A stretch of DNA of 64,000 nt from Bisgaardia hudsonensis (GCF_004345785.1 NZ_SLXI01000002.1:322778-386777); one strand, 5' to 3'. Counted from the stretch's first letter, positions 49,235-60,060 are shown. Program-made: numbers and translations. Notes: a model not told the origin generated them from the letters alone.

Positions 49235-49840
49235 ATGAAACATTTAGTTATTTTTGCTCATCCAAATAATGAAAGTAGTTTTAATAAAGCTATTTTAGAA
49301 ACAACCTTAAGTGCGAGTAATGAATTAGGCGTAGAAACAGAGGTAAGAGATCTTTATACCCTTGATTTTAATCCTATTCTCTCTTGGAATGAAATTTTGG
49401 GCTCTCACCAAAAAATTATTCCTTCTGAAGTAAGATTTGAACAAGAATTGATTAATCAAGCTGACTTAATAACTCTGATTTATCCCCTTTGGTGGATGGG
49501 ATTTCCTGCTATTTTGAAAGGCTATCTTGATCGCATTCTAAGTCATGGCTTTGCCTATAAAACTGAAAATGGGGTTTCTGTGGGCTTATTACATGGTAAA
49601 TCAATGCAACAATTTATTACCATTGGTAATAATCTTGAGAAGTATCAATCTCAAGGATTTGACCATTCTTTATGTGATTGTTTGGTTGATGGGCTTTTTA
49701 ATTATTGTGGCATTACTGATATTCAACATAATTTCTTTGGTGAAATTCACGGAATCAATGATGATGAAAGAAAAAAAATATTAGATATTGTTTATCATAA
49801 AACAATTAAAAATTTAACCGCACTTTTAGAAAATAAATAG
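49235..49840 (+). CDS. NAD(P)H dehydrogenase (quinone) of the flavodoxin-fold family
   Basis: The 201-residue protein is like KefF, YwrO and MdaB. It begins MKHLVIFAHPNNESSFNKAI, the flavin-phosphate loop, with TLIYPLWWMGFPAILKGYLDRIL in the middle, the isoalloxazine and quinone site. It likely reduces quinones by two electrons with FMN or FAD. No potassium channel gene (kefC) is nearby. The TorD-like gene follows after 16 bases, an unusual pairing. An uptake word is at the 3' end (49817). Confidence 0.88.
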   Translation: MKHLVIFAHPNNESSFNKAILETTLSASNELGVETEVRDLYTLDFNPILSWNEILGSHQKIIPSEVRFEQELINQADLITLIYPLWWMGFPAILKGYLDRILSHGFAYKTENGVSVGLLHGKSMQQFITIGNNLEKYQSQGFDHSLCDCLVDGLFNYCGITDIQHNFFGEIHGINDDERKKILDIVYHKTIKNLTALLENK

Positions 49841-49856
49841 TTTAGAGTATTACTTA

Positions 49857-50411
49857 ATGACAAAAGATAATAATATTAACAATTTTTCACTTATCAGCCG
49901 TTTATTTGGTAATTTATTTTATCGTTCTCCAAATGATCCCACTTTAGCCAATGTTTTTTTATGGTTAAAACAAAAAGGACTGTCATCAATTTGGTGCTTG
50001 GAATTAGATAAAGAAAGCCAAAAAGCACTAGATAATCTACAAATGGAAATTGATTTATCGGTGTTAAAACAAGAATACCAAACATTATTTATTGATAATT
50101 CAAAGGTTTCAATAAAGATCTCTGATTACGGTATCAGTAGTGCTGATTTTCTAAATTTTAGAGCGATAAGAGGAATGCCTCTAGAAAGTGCAGATAATTT
50201 TGGACTCGTTTTCTTAACTGCTTCTTGGATTGAAGATAATTTAGATTCTGTTGATGCTCAGAAAGAGCTGTTTGAAAAATTCTTATTACCTTGTGCAAGT
50301 CAATTTTTAAAGCAGGTAGAATTAAAGGCAAGCTTACCTTTTTATAAATCTTTAGCATTACTTTCTCGTGAAATTTTATCTGCGATGGCGGATGAATTAG
50401 AGGAAATTTAG
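49857..50411 (+). CDS. TorD/DmsD-family redox-enzyme chaperone
   Basis: The 184-residue all-helical protein carries TorD-family marks: LKQEYQTLFIDNSKVSI, ISDYGISSADFLNFRAIRG, and FEKFLLPCASQFLKQVEL, then SLPFYKSLALLSREIL. Such proteins guard Tat signal peptides of molybdenum-cofactor reductases and help cofactor loading. Here no reductase gene is near; its neighbour is the quinone reductase. Its client is therefore unknown. A terminator follows. Confidence 0.82.
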   Translation: MTKDNNINNFSLISRLFGNLFYRSPNDPTLANVFLWLKQKGLSSIWCLELDKESQKALDNLQMEIDLSVLKQEYQTLFIDNSKVSIKISDYGISSADFLNFRAIRGMPLESADNFGLVFLTASWIEDNLDSVDAQKELFEKFLLPCASQFLKQVELKASLPFYKSLALLSREILSAMADELEEI

Positions 50412-50437
50412 TTAAGTAAATAAGATGAAATAACAAT

Positions 50438-50461
50438 CCGCACGTAAAACGTGCGGTTTTT
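50438..50461 (+). terminator. Intrinsic terminator after the TorD-like gene
   Basis: CCGCACGT and ACGTGCGG form an 8-bp stem with a three-base loop, followed by five T. Confidence 0.85.
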
Positions 50462-50464
50462 CAG

Positions 50465-51012
50465 CTACCCTATAAGGACTTAGTACTTCACATGCCCCTC
50501 AAGGGGCATGTGAAAACTGACAACCGTACTATAACTCTATGGCTCACCCCTTAAAGGGGTCTATATATTCCTTCTTCGATAAATTATCCTGAAGCATGTC
50601 TTCCTTTTCTTGGTTCCTTATATATTCTTCTACTACCTTAGTATTTAAACCTACTGTACTTTTAATAACATATGAATATGATCTTTCATTGCATGTGCTT
50701 CGATTATTTCTACATTTTTGTAATTACATAACTGCCTTAATATACTCCCTATATCCATACGCAATTTTCCATAAATTGCCTTTCGTCTGAATTTCGGAAT
50801 AAAGACTATATGATACTTACAGTTCCATCTTGTGTGTGATAGACTTGAATCGTCATTGGATTTATTTGCCATTGGCACATCCTCCTATATTTTGAATTTG
50901 GTTGTCAGCCTTCTTCATTATATCGGAGGATTTTTTCATCGCTAAAGCTCTTTTATACCATACGCATAGCGTATGGTTTTTATAGATAGACACCGTCTAT
51001 CTATAATAAAAA
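50465..51012 (-). mobile_element. Internally deleted IS200-type element with both ends
   Basis: The right end (about 50465-50514, outer tip not fixed) has the subterminal hairpin TTCACATGCCCC/GGGGCATGTGAA. The left end (50805-51012) repeats 14830-15037 exactly and carries two hairpins. Between them is a damaged tnpA. The element lies between the TorD-like gene's terminator and the lpdA terminator and makes no target duplication, as expected for IS200/IS605. It could be moved only by TnpA from a complete copy. Confidence 0.88.
50544..50872 (-). pseudogene. tnpA: IS200-family transposase TnpA, deleted and frameshifted
   Basis: TnpA is a Y1 HUH single-strand transposase. ATG 50872 follows AGGAGG by eight bases. 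The N-terminal part reads normally through IIEAHAMKDHIHMLLK, which contains the HUH pair. Near 50660 the sequence jumps, in another frame, to STVGLNTKVVEEYIRNQEKE, which carries the catalytic tyrosine and glutamine, and ends DPFKG at 50544. About 40-45 central codons are missing and a TAG follows the joint, so no active enzyme is made. Confidence 0.87.
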
Positions 51013-51044
51013 AGCCTTTCTTATTTATTTTTATAAGAAAGGCT
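51006..51044 (-). terminator. Intrinsic terminator after lpdA
   Basis: AGCCTTTCTTAT and ATAAGAAAGGCT form a 12-bp stem with an eight-base loop. The T-tract on the minus strand runs straight into the IS200 left end. Confidence 0.9.
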
Positions 51045-51076
51045 CATTGTGTATTACTTAATATAAATTAATTAAG

Positions 51077-52498
51077 TTATTTTTTCACTGCTTTTGGATT
51101 TGGTAAATCGGTGATCGATCCTTCAAATACTTCTGCAGCTAATCCTACTGATTCATGTAATGTTGGGTGAGCATGAATAGTTAAGGCTAAGTCTTCTGCA
51201 TCACAACCCATTTCAATAGCCAAACCAATTTCACCAAGTAATTCACCGCCATTAGTACCGACTATTGCCCCACCAAGAATACGATGTGTTTCTTTATCAA
51301 AAATAAGTTTAGTCATACCATCGGCACAATCAGAAGCTATCGCACGACCAGAGGCAGCCCAAGGGAATTTTGCTACTTCATAGTTAAGTCCCTCTGCTTT
51401 ACATTCTTTTTCAGTTTTTCCAACCCAAGCCACTTCAGGTTCAGTATAAGCAATAGAAGGAATTACTTTTGGATCGAAGTAATGTTTTTTCCCTGCAATA
51501 ACTTCTGCAGCAACATGACCTTCGTGAACGCCTTTATGAGCTAACATTGGTTGCCCAACAATATCCCCAATAGCAAAGATATGTGGTACATTTGTTCTCA
51601 TTTGTTTATCTGTTCGGATAAACCCACGATCGTCCACTTCTACACCAGCAACACCCGCATCAATTAATTTGCCATTTGGTGTTCTACCGATTGCAACTAA
51701 TACCGCATCATAACGACGTGTTTCATTCGCAGCTTTGCCTTCCATAGAAACATAAATACCATCTTCTTTTGCTTCAACTGCTGTTACTTTTGTTTCTAAA
51801 AGTAAATTAAATTTATTTTCGATACGTTTGGTATAAATTTTTACCATATCTTTATCTGCAGCAGGTATCACTTGATCAAACATCTCTACCACTTCAACTT
51901 TAGAACCTAGTGAGTGATAAACTGTTCCCATTTCAAGCCCAATAATACCCCCCCCCATAATTAATAGGTTTTCTGGTACTTCTTTTAACCTTAACGCATC
52001 TGTTGAATCCCAAATGCGTGGATCTTCATGGGGAATAAAAGGTAATTGAATTGGACGAGAACCCGCTGCGATAATAGCATTATCAAATTTAACGGTGATC
52101 TCACCTTCTTCACCAGCTACAATAATACTATTTGGTCCAGAAAATTTACCATAGCCATTAACCACTTGAACTTTACGCATTTTAGCCATTCCTGCTAAAC
52201 CACCAGTAAGTTGATTAATCACTTTTTCTTTCCAACCACGAATTTTATCTACATCAGTACTTGGTTCACCAAATACAATTCCATGTTGAGCTAATGCTTT
52301 TGCTTCTTCAATTACTTTTGCTACGTGTAATAATGCCTTTGATGGAATACAACCTACATTTAAACATACACCACCTAAAGATGAATAACGTTCAACGATG
52401 ACCGTTTCTAATCCTAAATCAGCACAACGAAATGCAGCAGAATAACCAGCTGGTCCCGCACCAAGTACAACGACTTGAGTTTTAATTTCTTTGTTCAT
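51077..52498 (-). CDS. lpdA: Dihydrolipoamide dehydrogenase (E3)
   Basis: LpdA reoxidises lipoyl groups of the pyruvate and 2-oxoglutarate dehydrogenase complexes and reduces NAD. The 473-residue flavoprotein has the FAD-binding VVLGAGPAGYSAAFRCADLG and the redox disulfide C45/C50 in GGVCLNVGCIPSK. It also has the NAD-binding MGGGIIGLEMGTVY and the catalytic His-Glu in HAHPTLHESVGLAAE. It is the last gene of aceE-aceF-lpdA, 80 bases after aceF. Confidence 0.97.
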   Translation of the reverse strand: MNKEIKTQVVVLGAGPAGYSAAFRCADLGLETVIVERYSSLGGVCLNVGCIPSKALLHVAKVIEEAKALAQHGIVFGEPSTDVDKIRGWKEKVINQLTGGLAGMAKMRKVQVVNGYGKFSGPNSIIVAGEEGEITVKFDNAIIAAGSRPIQLPFIPHEDPRIWDSTDALRLKEVPENLLIMGGGIIGLEMGTVYHSLGSKVEVVEMFDQVIPAADKDMVKIYTKRIENKFNLLLETKVTAVEAKEDGIYVSMEGKAANETRRYDAVLVAIGRTPNGKLIDAGVAGVEVDDRGFIRTDKQMRTNVPHIFAIGDIVGQPMLAHKGVHEGHVAAEVIAGKKHYFDPKVIPSIAYTEPEVAWVGKTEKECKAEGLNYEVAKFPWAASGRAIASDCADGMTKLIFDKETHRILGGAIVGTNGGELLGEIGLAIEMGCDAEDLALTIHAHPTLHESVGLAAEVFEGSITDLPNPKAVKK

Positions 52499-52578
52499 TA
52501 TTTACCTCGTTAAAACTTTACGATTTAATACCGCACTTTGTAATAGGGTATGATTAACACACCCTATTCTTTACTTCA

Positions 52579-54474
52579 TTACATTACTAAACGGCGTAGA
52601 TCACTTAATACTGCATTTAAGAAAGTAATAAATCTTGCACCATCAGCACCATCTATTACTCTATGATCATAAGATAATGATAATGGTAACATTAATCTTG
52701 GTGTAAATTCTTTACCATTCCATACTGGTGCCATTTCTGATTTAGAAACACCTAAAATCGCTACTTCTGGAGCATTAACGATTGGAGTGAAATGTGTACC
52801 ACCAATACCACCTAAACTTGAAATAGTAAAGCAACCACCCTGCATATCAGATGCAGTTAATTTACCCGCTCTTGCTTTCTTAGAAATAGCAGCTAATTCA
52901 CGAGATAATTCAATAATGCCTTTTTTATTCACATCTTTGAATACTGGAACAACAAGACCATTTGGCGTATCAACTGCCACACCAATATTGACATATTTCT
53001 TCAGAGTTAAGCGTTGACCATCTTCTGATAATGAACTATTAAAACGAGGATAAGCTTCTAATGCTTTTGCTGCAGCTTTCATAATGAAAACTAGTGGGGT
53101 AATTTTTACCTCTAGTTTTTGTTTTTCAGCTAATACATTTTGTTCTTTACGGAATTTTTCTAATTCCGTAATATCTGCTTTGTCCCATTGTGTTACGTGT
53201 GGAATCATTACCCAGTTACGATGTAAATTCGCCCCTGAGATTTTTTGGATACGACCTAATTCGACGTCTTCTGTTTCACCAAACTTACTGAAATCAACTT
53301 TCGGCCATGGTAATAATCCTAATCCAGCACCATTTGCTGCTCCTGTTGTTGCTGTTGCAGAAACACTACCACTTTCCACCGCTTTAATTGCAGCTTTAAC
53401 ATAAGCTTGTACGTCTTCTTTAAGAATACGACCTTTACGACCAGTACCTTTTACTTTATCTAAATTCACACCAAATTCACGAGCTAAACGGCGAACTACT
53501 GGCGTTGCATGACTAAATTCTTTACTTGTTGTTACATCAACTTGTGCTACTGGTGCAGTAGTTGCTGTATTTTGAGCTACTGTTGTAGCTGGTTGAGCTG
53601 GTGTTTGTTGAGCTGGAGTAGCTACTACAGGAGCAGAAACAGTGCCAACTACTTCAAAACGCATAATCAATGAACCAGTAGATACTTTATCACCAGATTT
53701 CACCAGAATTTCTTTTACTACACCAGCAAATGGTGCAGGCACTTCCATTGAAGCCTTGTCGCCTTCAACTGTAATAAGAGATTGTTCTTCTGACACCGTA
53801 TCGCCAACTGCTACCATTATCTCAGTAACATTAACTTCATCACCACCGATATCAGGTACATTAACATCTTGTATTGCACTTGTCGTTGCTGTTGTTGATG
53901 AAGGAGCAGCCACTTCTTGAGTAGGCACTTGTGCCGATGAAGTTCCTGCCACTTCAAATTTCATAATTAACGATCCTGTAGAAACTTTATCACCAACTTT
54001 AATTAAAATTTCTTTTACTACACCAGCAGTTGGTGCAGGAACTTCCATTGATGCTTTATCGCCTTCAACATTAATGATTGATTGTTCTTCTGAAACGGTA
54101 TCACCTATATTGACTAAGATTTCCGTTACATTAACCTCATCACCACCAATATCTGGCACATGAATTTCAACAACTGAGGTTGCTACATTATTATTTGTTG
54201 ATGCAGATGCTGGTGCTTCAGTCTCTAAAGCTGTGTTATTATCTGCACTTTCTAAAATAAACATTGGTGTACCCGTTGTCACTTTATCGCCTTCTTTTAC
54301 TAGAAGTTCTTTGATTATGCCAGCTTCTGGAGAAGGTACTTCCATTGAAGCTTTATCACCTTCAACATTAATCACTGATTGATCAACAGCGACAGTATCA
54401 CCTACTTTTACCATTACTTCCGTTACGGTAACTTCATCCCCACCAATATCAGGGATTGCAATTTGTTTAGCCAT
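52579..54474 (-). CDS. aceF: Dihydrolipoyl acetyltransferase (E2) with three lipoyl domains
   Basis: AceF forms the core of pyruvate dehydrogenase and passes acetyl groups to CoA. The 631-residue protein has three lipoyl domains with lipoyl lysines K41, K140 and K240, each in DKASMEVP. They are joined by Ala/Pro/Thr-rich linkers. A peripheral-subunit-binding domain follows ([20 protein letters not shown]) and then the catalytic domain ending in [15 protein letters not shown]. Three lipoyl domains match E. coli; some Haemophilus have fewer. Domains 2 and 3 are nearly repeated in DNA. Confidence 0.97.
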   Translation of the reverse strand: MAKQIAIPDIGGDEVTVTEVMVKVGDTVAVDQSVINVEGDKASMEVPSPEAGIIKELLVKEGDKVTTGTPMFILESADNNTALETEAPASASTNNNVATSVVEIHVPDIGGDEVNVTEILVNIGDTVSEEQSIINVEGDKASMEVPAPTAGVVKEILIKVGDKVSTGSLIMKFEVAGTSSAQVPTQEVAAPSSTTATTSAIQDVNVPDIGGDEVNVTEIMVAVGDTVSEEQSLITVEGDKASMEVPAPFAGVVKEILVKSGDKVSTGSLIMRFEVVGTVSAPVVATPAQQTPAQPATTVAQNTATTAPVAQVDVTTSKEFSHATPVVRRLAREFGVNLDKVKGTGRKGRILKEDVQAYVKAAIKAVESGSVSATATTGAANGAGLGLLPWPKVDFSKFGETEDVELGRIQKISGANLHRNWVMIPHVTQWDKADITELEKFRKEQNVLAEKQKLEVKITPLVFIMKAAAKALEAYPRFNSSLSEDGQRLTLKKYVNIGVAVDTPNGLVVPVFKDVNKKGIIELSRELAAISKKARAGKLTASDMQGGCFTISSLGGIGGTHFTPIVNAPEVAILGVSKSEMAPVWNGKEFTPRLMLPLSLSYDHRVIDGADGARFITFLNAVLSDLRRLVM

Positions 54475-54562
54475 ATTATCTTATCCTTTATCATATTGCA
54501 GTGGGTTAATACCCACTGCTTTCTCACACTATTTACATAAAATCAGAAATAGTTGTTACAAA

Positions 54563-57226
54563 TTATGCATATAATGGATTAATTTTTTCTGCATCAATAC
54601 CATATTTAGTAATTGCTTCAGAAACAACTTTAGCATCAATTGAACCTTCTTTTACTAGTTCAAACAATGCAGCTACAACGATATAGTGTGCATTTACTTC
54701 AAAATGTTCTCTTAAGTTCTCACGACTGTCTGAACGACCAAAACCATCTGTTCCTAATACGCGATAACTTTTCGCTGGTACATAAGCACGAATTTGATCA
54801 GCAAATAATTTCACATAATCAGTTGCCGCAACAGCTGGAGCCTCGTTCATAACCTGAGCAATATAAGATACTTGAGGTTTTTCTTGTGGGTGTAATAAAT
54901 TCCAACGTTCTGTATTTGCGCCATCACGAGCTACTTCGGTAAATGACGTTACACTATATACATCTGAAGTAATACCAAAATCATCTGCAAGTAATTTTGC
55001 TGCTTCACGAACATGACGTAAAATCGAACCTGAACCTAATAATTGAACTTTGCCTTTACCCTGTCCTGTAACCGTTTCAAACTTATAAACACCTTTACGA
55101 ATACCTTCTTCAGCACCCTTTGGCATTGCTGGCTGATCATAAGTTTCATTCAATGTAGTGATGTAGTAATAAATATTTTCCTGTTCTGGACCATACATAC
55201 GACGCACACCGTCTTGCATGATAACAGCAACTTCATAAGCAAATGCTGGATCATAAGAAATGCAATTAGGGATAACAGAAGCTTGAATATGGCTGTGGCC
55301 ATCTTCATGCTGTAAGCCTTCACCATTTAATGTTGTACGACCAGATGTACCACCAATCATGAAACCTCGAGCTTGTTGGTCGCCCGCTGCCCACATTAAA
55401 TCTCCAACACGTTGGAAACCAAACATTGAGTAATATACAAAGAATGGAATCATTGGAACATCATTTGTTGAGTAAGATGTTGCCGCCGCTAACCAAGATG
55501 CTGTTGCACCTTGCTCATTAATACCTTCTTGTAATACTTGACCATCAACAGCTTCACGATAGTAAGATACTTGTTCACGATCTTGTGGGGTATAATTCTG
55601 CCCATGTGGATTGTAAATACCAATTTGACGGAAGAGGCCTTCCATACCAAATGTACGCGCTTCATCTGCAATAATTGGTACAATATGTTTACCAACAGAT
55701 TTATTTTTTAGTAATACATTTAATGAACGCACAAATGCCATCGTAGTCGAAATTGGACGAGATTGAGCTTCAAATAATTGAGAAAACTCTTCTAAAGCTG
55801 GAATAGCTAGCTCTTGAGAGAAACGTTTTAAACGAGTTGGTAAATACCCCTTCAATGCTTGACGGCGTTCATGTAAGTATTTGTATTCTTCTGAACCTTC
55901 TTCAAATTTAATGTATGGTAATTTTTCGATTTCATCATCAGATACATTAATGTTAAAACGATCACGCACATGTCTAACACCTGACATATCCATTTTTTTC
56001 ACTTGGTGTGCTATATTTTTACCTTCTGCTGCATCACCCATTCCATAACCTTTAATTGTTTTTACTAATAAAACAACAGGTTTATCTTTAACTTGTTTTG
56101 CTTTGTTAAATGCCGCAAAAACTTTTAATGGGTCATGACCGCCACGATTTAATGCCCAAATTTCATCATCAGTCATTTCAGCGACTAATGCTTCTGTTTC
56201 AGGATAACGACCAAAGAAATGTTTACGAACATAAGCACCATCTTTGGATTTCATTGTTTGGTAATCACCATCAACAACTTCCATCATTAATTGTAATAAT
56301 TTACCTGATGTATCACGTTGTAATAAACGATCCCAACGACGTCCCCAAATAACTTTGATGACTTCCCAACCTGCACCATTAAATAAACCTTCAAACTCTT
56401 GAATGATTTTACTGTTGCCTGTTACTGGTCCATCTAAACGTTGTAAATTACAGTTAATAACAAAAACAAGGTTATCTAATTTTTCACGAGCAGCAAAAGA
56501 AATAGCACCTCTAGATTCCACTTCATCCATTTCGCCATCACCAAGGAAAGCATAAACTGTTTGATCCGTTGTATCTTTCAAGCCTCTATTGTGTAAATAT
56601 TTTAAGAAACGAGCTTGATAAATAGCATTAAGTGGTCCTAACCCCATTGATACGGTTGGGAATTGCCAAAATTCTGGCATTAATTTTGGATGAGGGTAAG
56701 ACGAAAGTCCTTTACCTTTCACTTCTTGACGGAAGTTATCTAATTGTTCTTCTGTTAAACGACCTTCTAAGAATGCTCGTGCATAAATTCCTGGCGAAAT
56801 GTGTCCTTGGAAGAAGACTAAATCTCCCCCATTTTTTTCATTACGAGCCTTAAAGAAATGATTGAAACATACTTCATAAATTGTTGCTGAAGATTGGAAT
56901 GATGACATATGACCACCAAGCTCTAAATCTTTTTTAGAGGCACGTAACACCATCATTATTGCATTCCAACGCACTGCTCCACGAATACGACGCTCCAAAT
57001 CTAAATTACCAGGATAGTTAGGCTCTTCAGAAGTTGGAATAGTATTAATATAATCAGTTGTCACCCCTGTTGGTAATGAAACTGAATTAGCTCGAGCATG
57101 TTGAATTAATTGTTCGATAATAAATTGTGCTCTTTCAACACCTTCTTCACGAATAACCGAATCGATCGCCAATAACCAATCACTGGTTTCGACAGGATCT
57201 ACGTCATTTCTAAGAATGTCTGACAT
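54563..57226 (-). CDS. aceE: Pyruvate dehydrogenase E1 component
   Basis: AceE decarboxylates pyruvate with thiamine diphosphate and acetylates AceF. The 887-residue homodimeric E1 (AceE type, not alpha/beta) has GGHMSSFQSSATIYEVCFNH, the TPP motif FLGDGEMDEVESRGAI with later NCNLQRLDGPV, and GTSGRTTLNGEGLQHEDGHS. The length matches E. coli. It heads the operon. No pdhR regulator gene precedes it, unlike in enterobacteria. The 416-base gap upstream probably holds the promoter. Confidence 0.97.
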   Translation of the reverse strand: MSDILRNDVDPVETSDWLLAIDSVIREEGVERAQFIIEQLIQHARANSVSLPTGVTTDYINTIPTSEEPNYPGNLDLERRIRGAVRWNAIMMVLRASKKDLELGGHMSSFQSSATIYEVCFNHFFKARNEKNGGDLVFFQGHISPGIYARAFLEGRLTEEQLDNFRQEVKGKGLSSYPHPKLMPEFWQFPTVSMGLGPLNAIYQARFLKYLHNRGLKDTTDQTVYAFLGDGEMDEVESRGAISFAAREKLDNLVFVINCNLQRLDGPVTGNSKIIQEFEGLFNGAGWEVIKVIWGRRWDRLLQRDTSGKLLQLMMEVVDGDYQTMKSKDGAYVRKHFFGRYPETEALVAEMTDDEIWALNRGGHDPLKVFAAFNKAKQVKDKPVVLLVKTIKGYGMGDAAEGKNIAHQVKKMDMSGVRHVRDRFNINVSDDEIEKLPYIKFEEGSEEYKYLHERRQALKGYLPTRLKRFSQELAIPALEEFSQLFEAQSRPISTTMAFVRSLNVLLKNKSVGKHIVPIIADEARTFGMEGLFRQIGIYNPHGQNYTPQDREQVSYYREAVDGQVLQEGINEQGATASWLAAATSYSTNDVPMIPFFVYYSMFGFQRVGDLMWAAGDQQARGFMIGGTSGRTTLNGEGLQHEDGHSHIQASVIPNCISYDPAFAYEVAVIMQDGVRRMYGPEQENIYYYITTLNETYDQPAMPKGAEEGIRKGVYKFETVTGQGKGKVQLLGSGSILRHVREAAKLLADDFGITSDVYSVTSFTEVARDGANTERWNLLHPQEKPQVSYIAQVMNEAPAVAATDYVKLFADQIRAYVPAKSYRVLGTDGFGRSDSRENLREHFEVNAHYIVVAALFELVKEGSIDAKVVSEAITKYGIDAEKINPLYA

Positions 57227-57642
57227 AGTCTTTTCCTTATTTACTAAGTTAAATGTTAAGTTTAATTTACAGCTGAAAATTAAACGACAGATTAAGAACT
57301 AAATTCTAATAATTAATTTGTTTTGCTCCATAAAAAAGCACGTTACAAATTTTTAACAAATTCTGTAAATATTAGTAGATTTTTTAAAATAAAGATAGTA
57401 ATTTTTCTTCATAAAATAGGGAAAATATCATTTTTAAGCAAAAAATTTAAGATTAATATTTATTTTAATAACATTCTCTCTTATTTTAACAGAATAAGAT
57501 TATTTGATGATTTCTCCCATAATTCTAATGGAGTGATATTTACTTAAGTTTAATAAAATATAACTTTGGTTATAGATAAAAAATAAGCACACTAAGTTAT
57601 TTAAACTGTGTGCTTATTTCTTTTATCTATAATATCTAGGCT
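57227..57642. other. Gap between aceE and crr
   Basis: This is an AT-rich gap with short GTTAA-type repeats (57245-57265) directly before aceE and the crr terminator at its far end. I see no gene with a recognisable product and no clear PdhR palindrome. Confidence 0.5.
57573..57619 (-). terminator. Intrinsic terminator after crr
   Basis: AAATAAGCACAC and GTGTGCTTATTT form a 12-bp perfect stem with a 15-base loop. A T-tract follows on the minus strand. Confidence 0.85.
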
Positions 57643-58155
57643 TTATTTATTTAAAACTAATACAACACTTTCTCCTGCAACAACAGTACCAGATTTTTTA
57701 TCCATAGTATTAATTTCATCCATATTTGAAATTACTACAGGTGTAAGTACTGATTTAGCCTTGCTTTCCAAAAATGCTAAATCTAACTCGATAATAGTAT
57801 CACCATGTTTCACTTCTTGTCCTTCTTGAGCAATACGAGTAAAGCCTTCGCCTTTTAATTCAACCGTATCAATACCAAAATGAACAAATAACTCTACGCC
57901 ATCTTTAGATTCCATAGAGAAAGCATGGTTGGTTTCAAAAATTTTACCAATTACACCATCAACAGGCGCAACTAATCTATTATCAGTTGGACGAATAGCT
58001 ACACCATCACCAACAATCTTTTCAGAAAAAACCACATCAGGTACATCTTCAATACTGACAATTTCTCCTGAAACTGGTGCATAAATTTCGCAGGTAGTCG
58101 CTTTACCTTCCTTTGAACCAAAAAATAATTTATTAAATCTATCCAAAAAACCCAT
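57643..58155 (-). CDS. crr: Glucose-specific PTS EIIA (Crr)
   Basis: EIIA-Glc takes phosphate from HPr and signals carbon status to adenylate cyclase and permeases. The 170-residue protein has the two active-site histidines: H77 in FETNHAFSME and the phosphorylated H92 in VELFVHFGIDTVELKGEGF. It begins MGFLDRFNKLFFGSK, an amphipathic anchor. It is the last gene of ptsH-ptsI-crr, the normal order. Confidence 0.96.
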   Translation of the reverse strand: MGFLDRFNKLFFGSKEGKATTCEIYAPVSGEIVSIEDVPDVVFSEKIVGDGVAIRPTDNRLVAPVDGVIGKIFETNHAFSMESKDGVELFVHFGIDTVELKGEGFTRIAQEGQEVKHGDTIIELDLAFLESKAKSVLTPVVISNMDEINTMDKKSGTVVAGESVVLVLNK

Positions 58156-58215
58156 TTTAAATCTCCTACTAAATAAAGATCGCTTTATTCTAGCCTAAAA
58201 ATTTTACTAATGGTA

Positions 58216-59943
58216 TTAATTAAGTGCTTTTTCTGTTAAAAAAACATTAATTAATCTATCAATATCTTCACTTGTAGGTTGTTCAAGTGCCTGAGCAGCT
58301 AATAATTTAGCATCCTGATAATTCACATTTCTAATTAGTTTTTTAATTCTAGGAACAGAAATTGCACTCATACTAAACTCATCTAATCCCATACCTAAAA
58401 GTAATAATGTTGCTTTTTCATCTCCAGCTAACTCTCCACACATACCAGTCCATTTACCCTCTGCATGAGAAGCATCAATAACTTGTTTAATTAAGGAAAG
58501 AACCGAAGGGGCCATTGGATTATATAAGTGTGAAATCAGTTCATTTCCCCTGTCCACCGCTAATGTATATTGTGTTAAGTCATTAGTTCCTATACTAAAG
58601 AAATCAACTTCTTTTGCTAAGAATCTTGCATTAACCGCAGCTGAAGGAGTTTCAACCATTACTCCAATTTGAATATCTTCATCAAAAGCAATATTCTGTT
58701 CTCTTAGCTCCTGTTTTAGGGTATTAATTACCCCTTTTAATTCTCGGATTTCTTCCACAGAAATAATCATTGGAAACATTACAGCTAATCGTCCAAAAGC
58801 AGAGGCTCTTAATACCGCTCTTAATTGTGCATTTAAAATTTCGCGACGATCCAGAGCAATACGAATTGCACGCCACCCTAAGAATGGGTTCATTTCTTTA
58901 GGTAAATTTAAATAGGGAAGTTCTTTATCACCACCAATATCCATCGTTCTCAAGATAACTAATCTTCCATTCATTGCCTCTACAACCTCTTTATAAGCAA
59001 TAAATTGTTCTTCTTCTGTAGGTAGTTGATCCCGATCCATAAATAAAAATTCTGTTCGATATAATCCAACGCCCTCGGCACCATTACGATCTGCCCCCTC
59101 GCAATCGCGGATAGTACCAATATTCGCAACAACATCTACACGATGCCCATCTAAGGTTAATGCAGGTAAATCTTTTAGTTTTGCTAACTCTAACTTTTCT
59201 TCTTTTATTTGTTTTTCTAATGCTTTTAAACGATCAATATCTTCTTTACTAGGATTAATATAAATTTGATTATTGACGGCATCTAAAATCAAAAAATCGC
59301 CCGAATTAACTTTCTTTGTAATATTATTAGTTCCAACAATAGCTGGAATCTCTAAAGAACGAGCCATAATAGAAGTATGTGATGTTCTACCACCAATATC
59401 CGTAATAAAACCAAGCACTTTATCAAGGTTTAATTGTGCCGTTTCTGATGGAGTCAAATCATAAGCAACCAAAATAGCTTCTTCATTAATATCACCTAAA
59501 TCAACAACTTTCATTCCTAAAATATTTTTAATCAGTCTATTACCAATATCACGAATATCACCAGCACGTTCTCTAAGATATTCATCATCTATTTCAGATA
59601 ACATCACAACTTGTTGATCAATGATTTTACTCGCAGCAACTGCTGCATTTACTTTATTTGAACGTAAGTAATCTATAATCTCCTCTTCTAACTCTTCATC
59701 TTCTAAAATCATTAAATGACCTTCGAAGATTGAGGCTTTTTCTTCGCCCAAAGTTTTAGCTGCTTTATCTTTGATTGATGTAAGCTGTTCTACAGCAAGC
59801 TCTCGTCCTCGATAAAATTTTTCAATTTCATTTTCAATGTCAGACTCTAAAATTTTTTGTGTATCAAGAACAATTTTTTCTTCTTTTAATACAAGTGCTT
59901 TACCGAAAACAATGCCTGGAGAGGCGAGAATACCTGAAATCAT
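58216..59943 (-). CDS. ptsI: PTS enzyme I
   Basis: Enzyme I transfers phosphate from PEP to HPr. The 575-residue protein has the phosphorylated H189 in [13 protein letters not shown] and the PEP-binding signatures [18 protein letters not shown] and [18 protein letters not shown]. The catalytic cysteine is in [13 protein letters not shown]. The length and numbering equal E. coli EI. It serves both the Crr branch and the Man-family EII complex encoded at 22-27 kb. Confidence 0.97.
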   Translation of the reverse strand: MISGILASPGIVFGKALVLKEEKIVLDTQKILESDIENEIEKFYRGRELAVEQLTSIKDKAAKTLGEEKASIFEGHLMILEDEELEEEIIDYLRSNKVNAAVAASKIIDQQVVMLSEIDDEYLRERAGDIRDIGNRLIKNILGMKVVDLGDINEEAILVAYDLTPSETAQLNLDKVLGFITDIGGRTSHTSIMARSLEIPAIVGTNNITKKVNSGDFLILDAVNNQIYINPSKEDIDRLKALEKQIKEEKLELAKLKDLPALTLDGHRVDVVANIGTIRDCEGADRNGAEGVGLYRTEFLFMDRDQLPTEEEQFIAYKEVVEAMNGRLVILRTMDIGGDKELPYLNLPKEMNPFLGWRAIRIALDRREILNAQLRAVLRASAFGRLAVMFPMIISVEEIRELKGVINTLKQELREQNIAFDEDIQIGVMVETPSAAVNARFLAKEVDFFSIGTNDLTQYTLAVDRGNELISHLYNPMAPSVLSLIKQVIDASHAEGKWTGMCGELAGDEKATLLLLGMGLDEFSMSAISVPRIKKLIRNVNYQDAKLLAAQALEQPTSEDIDRLINVFLTEKALN

Positions 59944-60060
59944 ATGAACCTTCCAAAATTAAGAAATAAAAATTAGTTGCTATAATAAAATATTAGCCAT
60001 AAAACTACCGCACTTTATTTTAATAAAAAATAAAATTGAGTATTATGGCTAATTTCTAGA

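Noticed and set aside
53212-53224. Further matS-like word inside aceF
   Set aside because: Three mismatches to matS and two to the local variant; this is expected by chance.
57323-57547. Open frame upstream of aceE
   Set aside because: The predicted peptide is composed of Phe/Ile/Lys/Asn from AT-rich DNA, with no ribosome site or recognisable motif.
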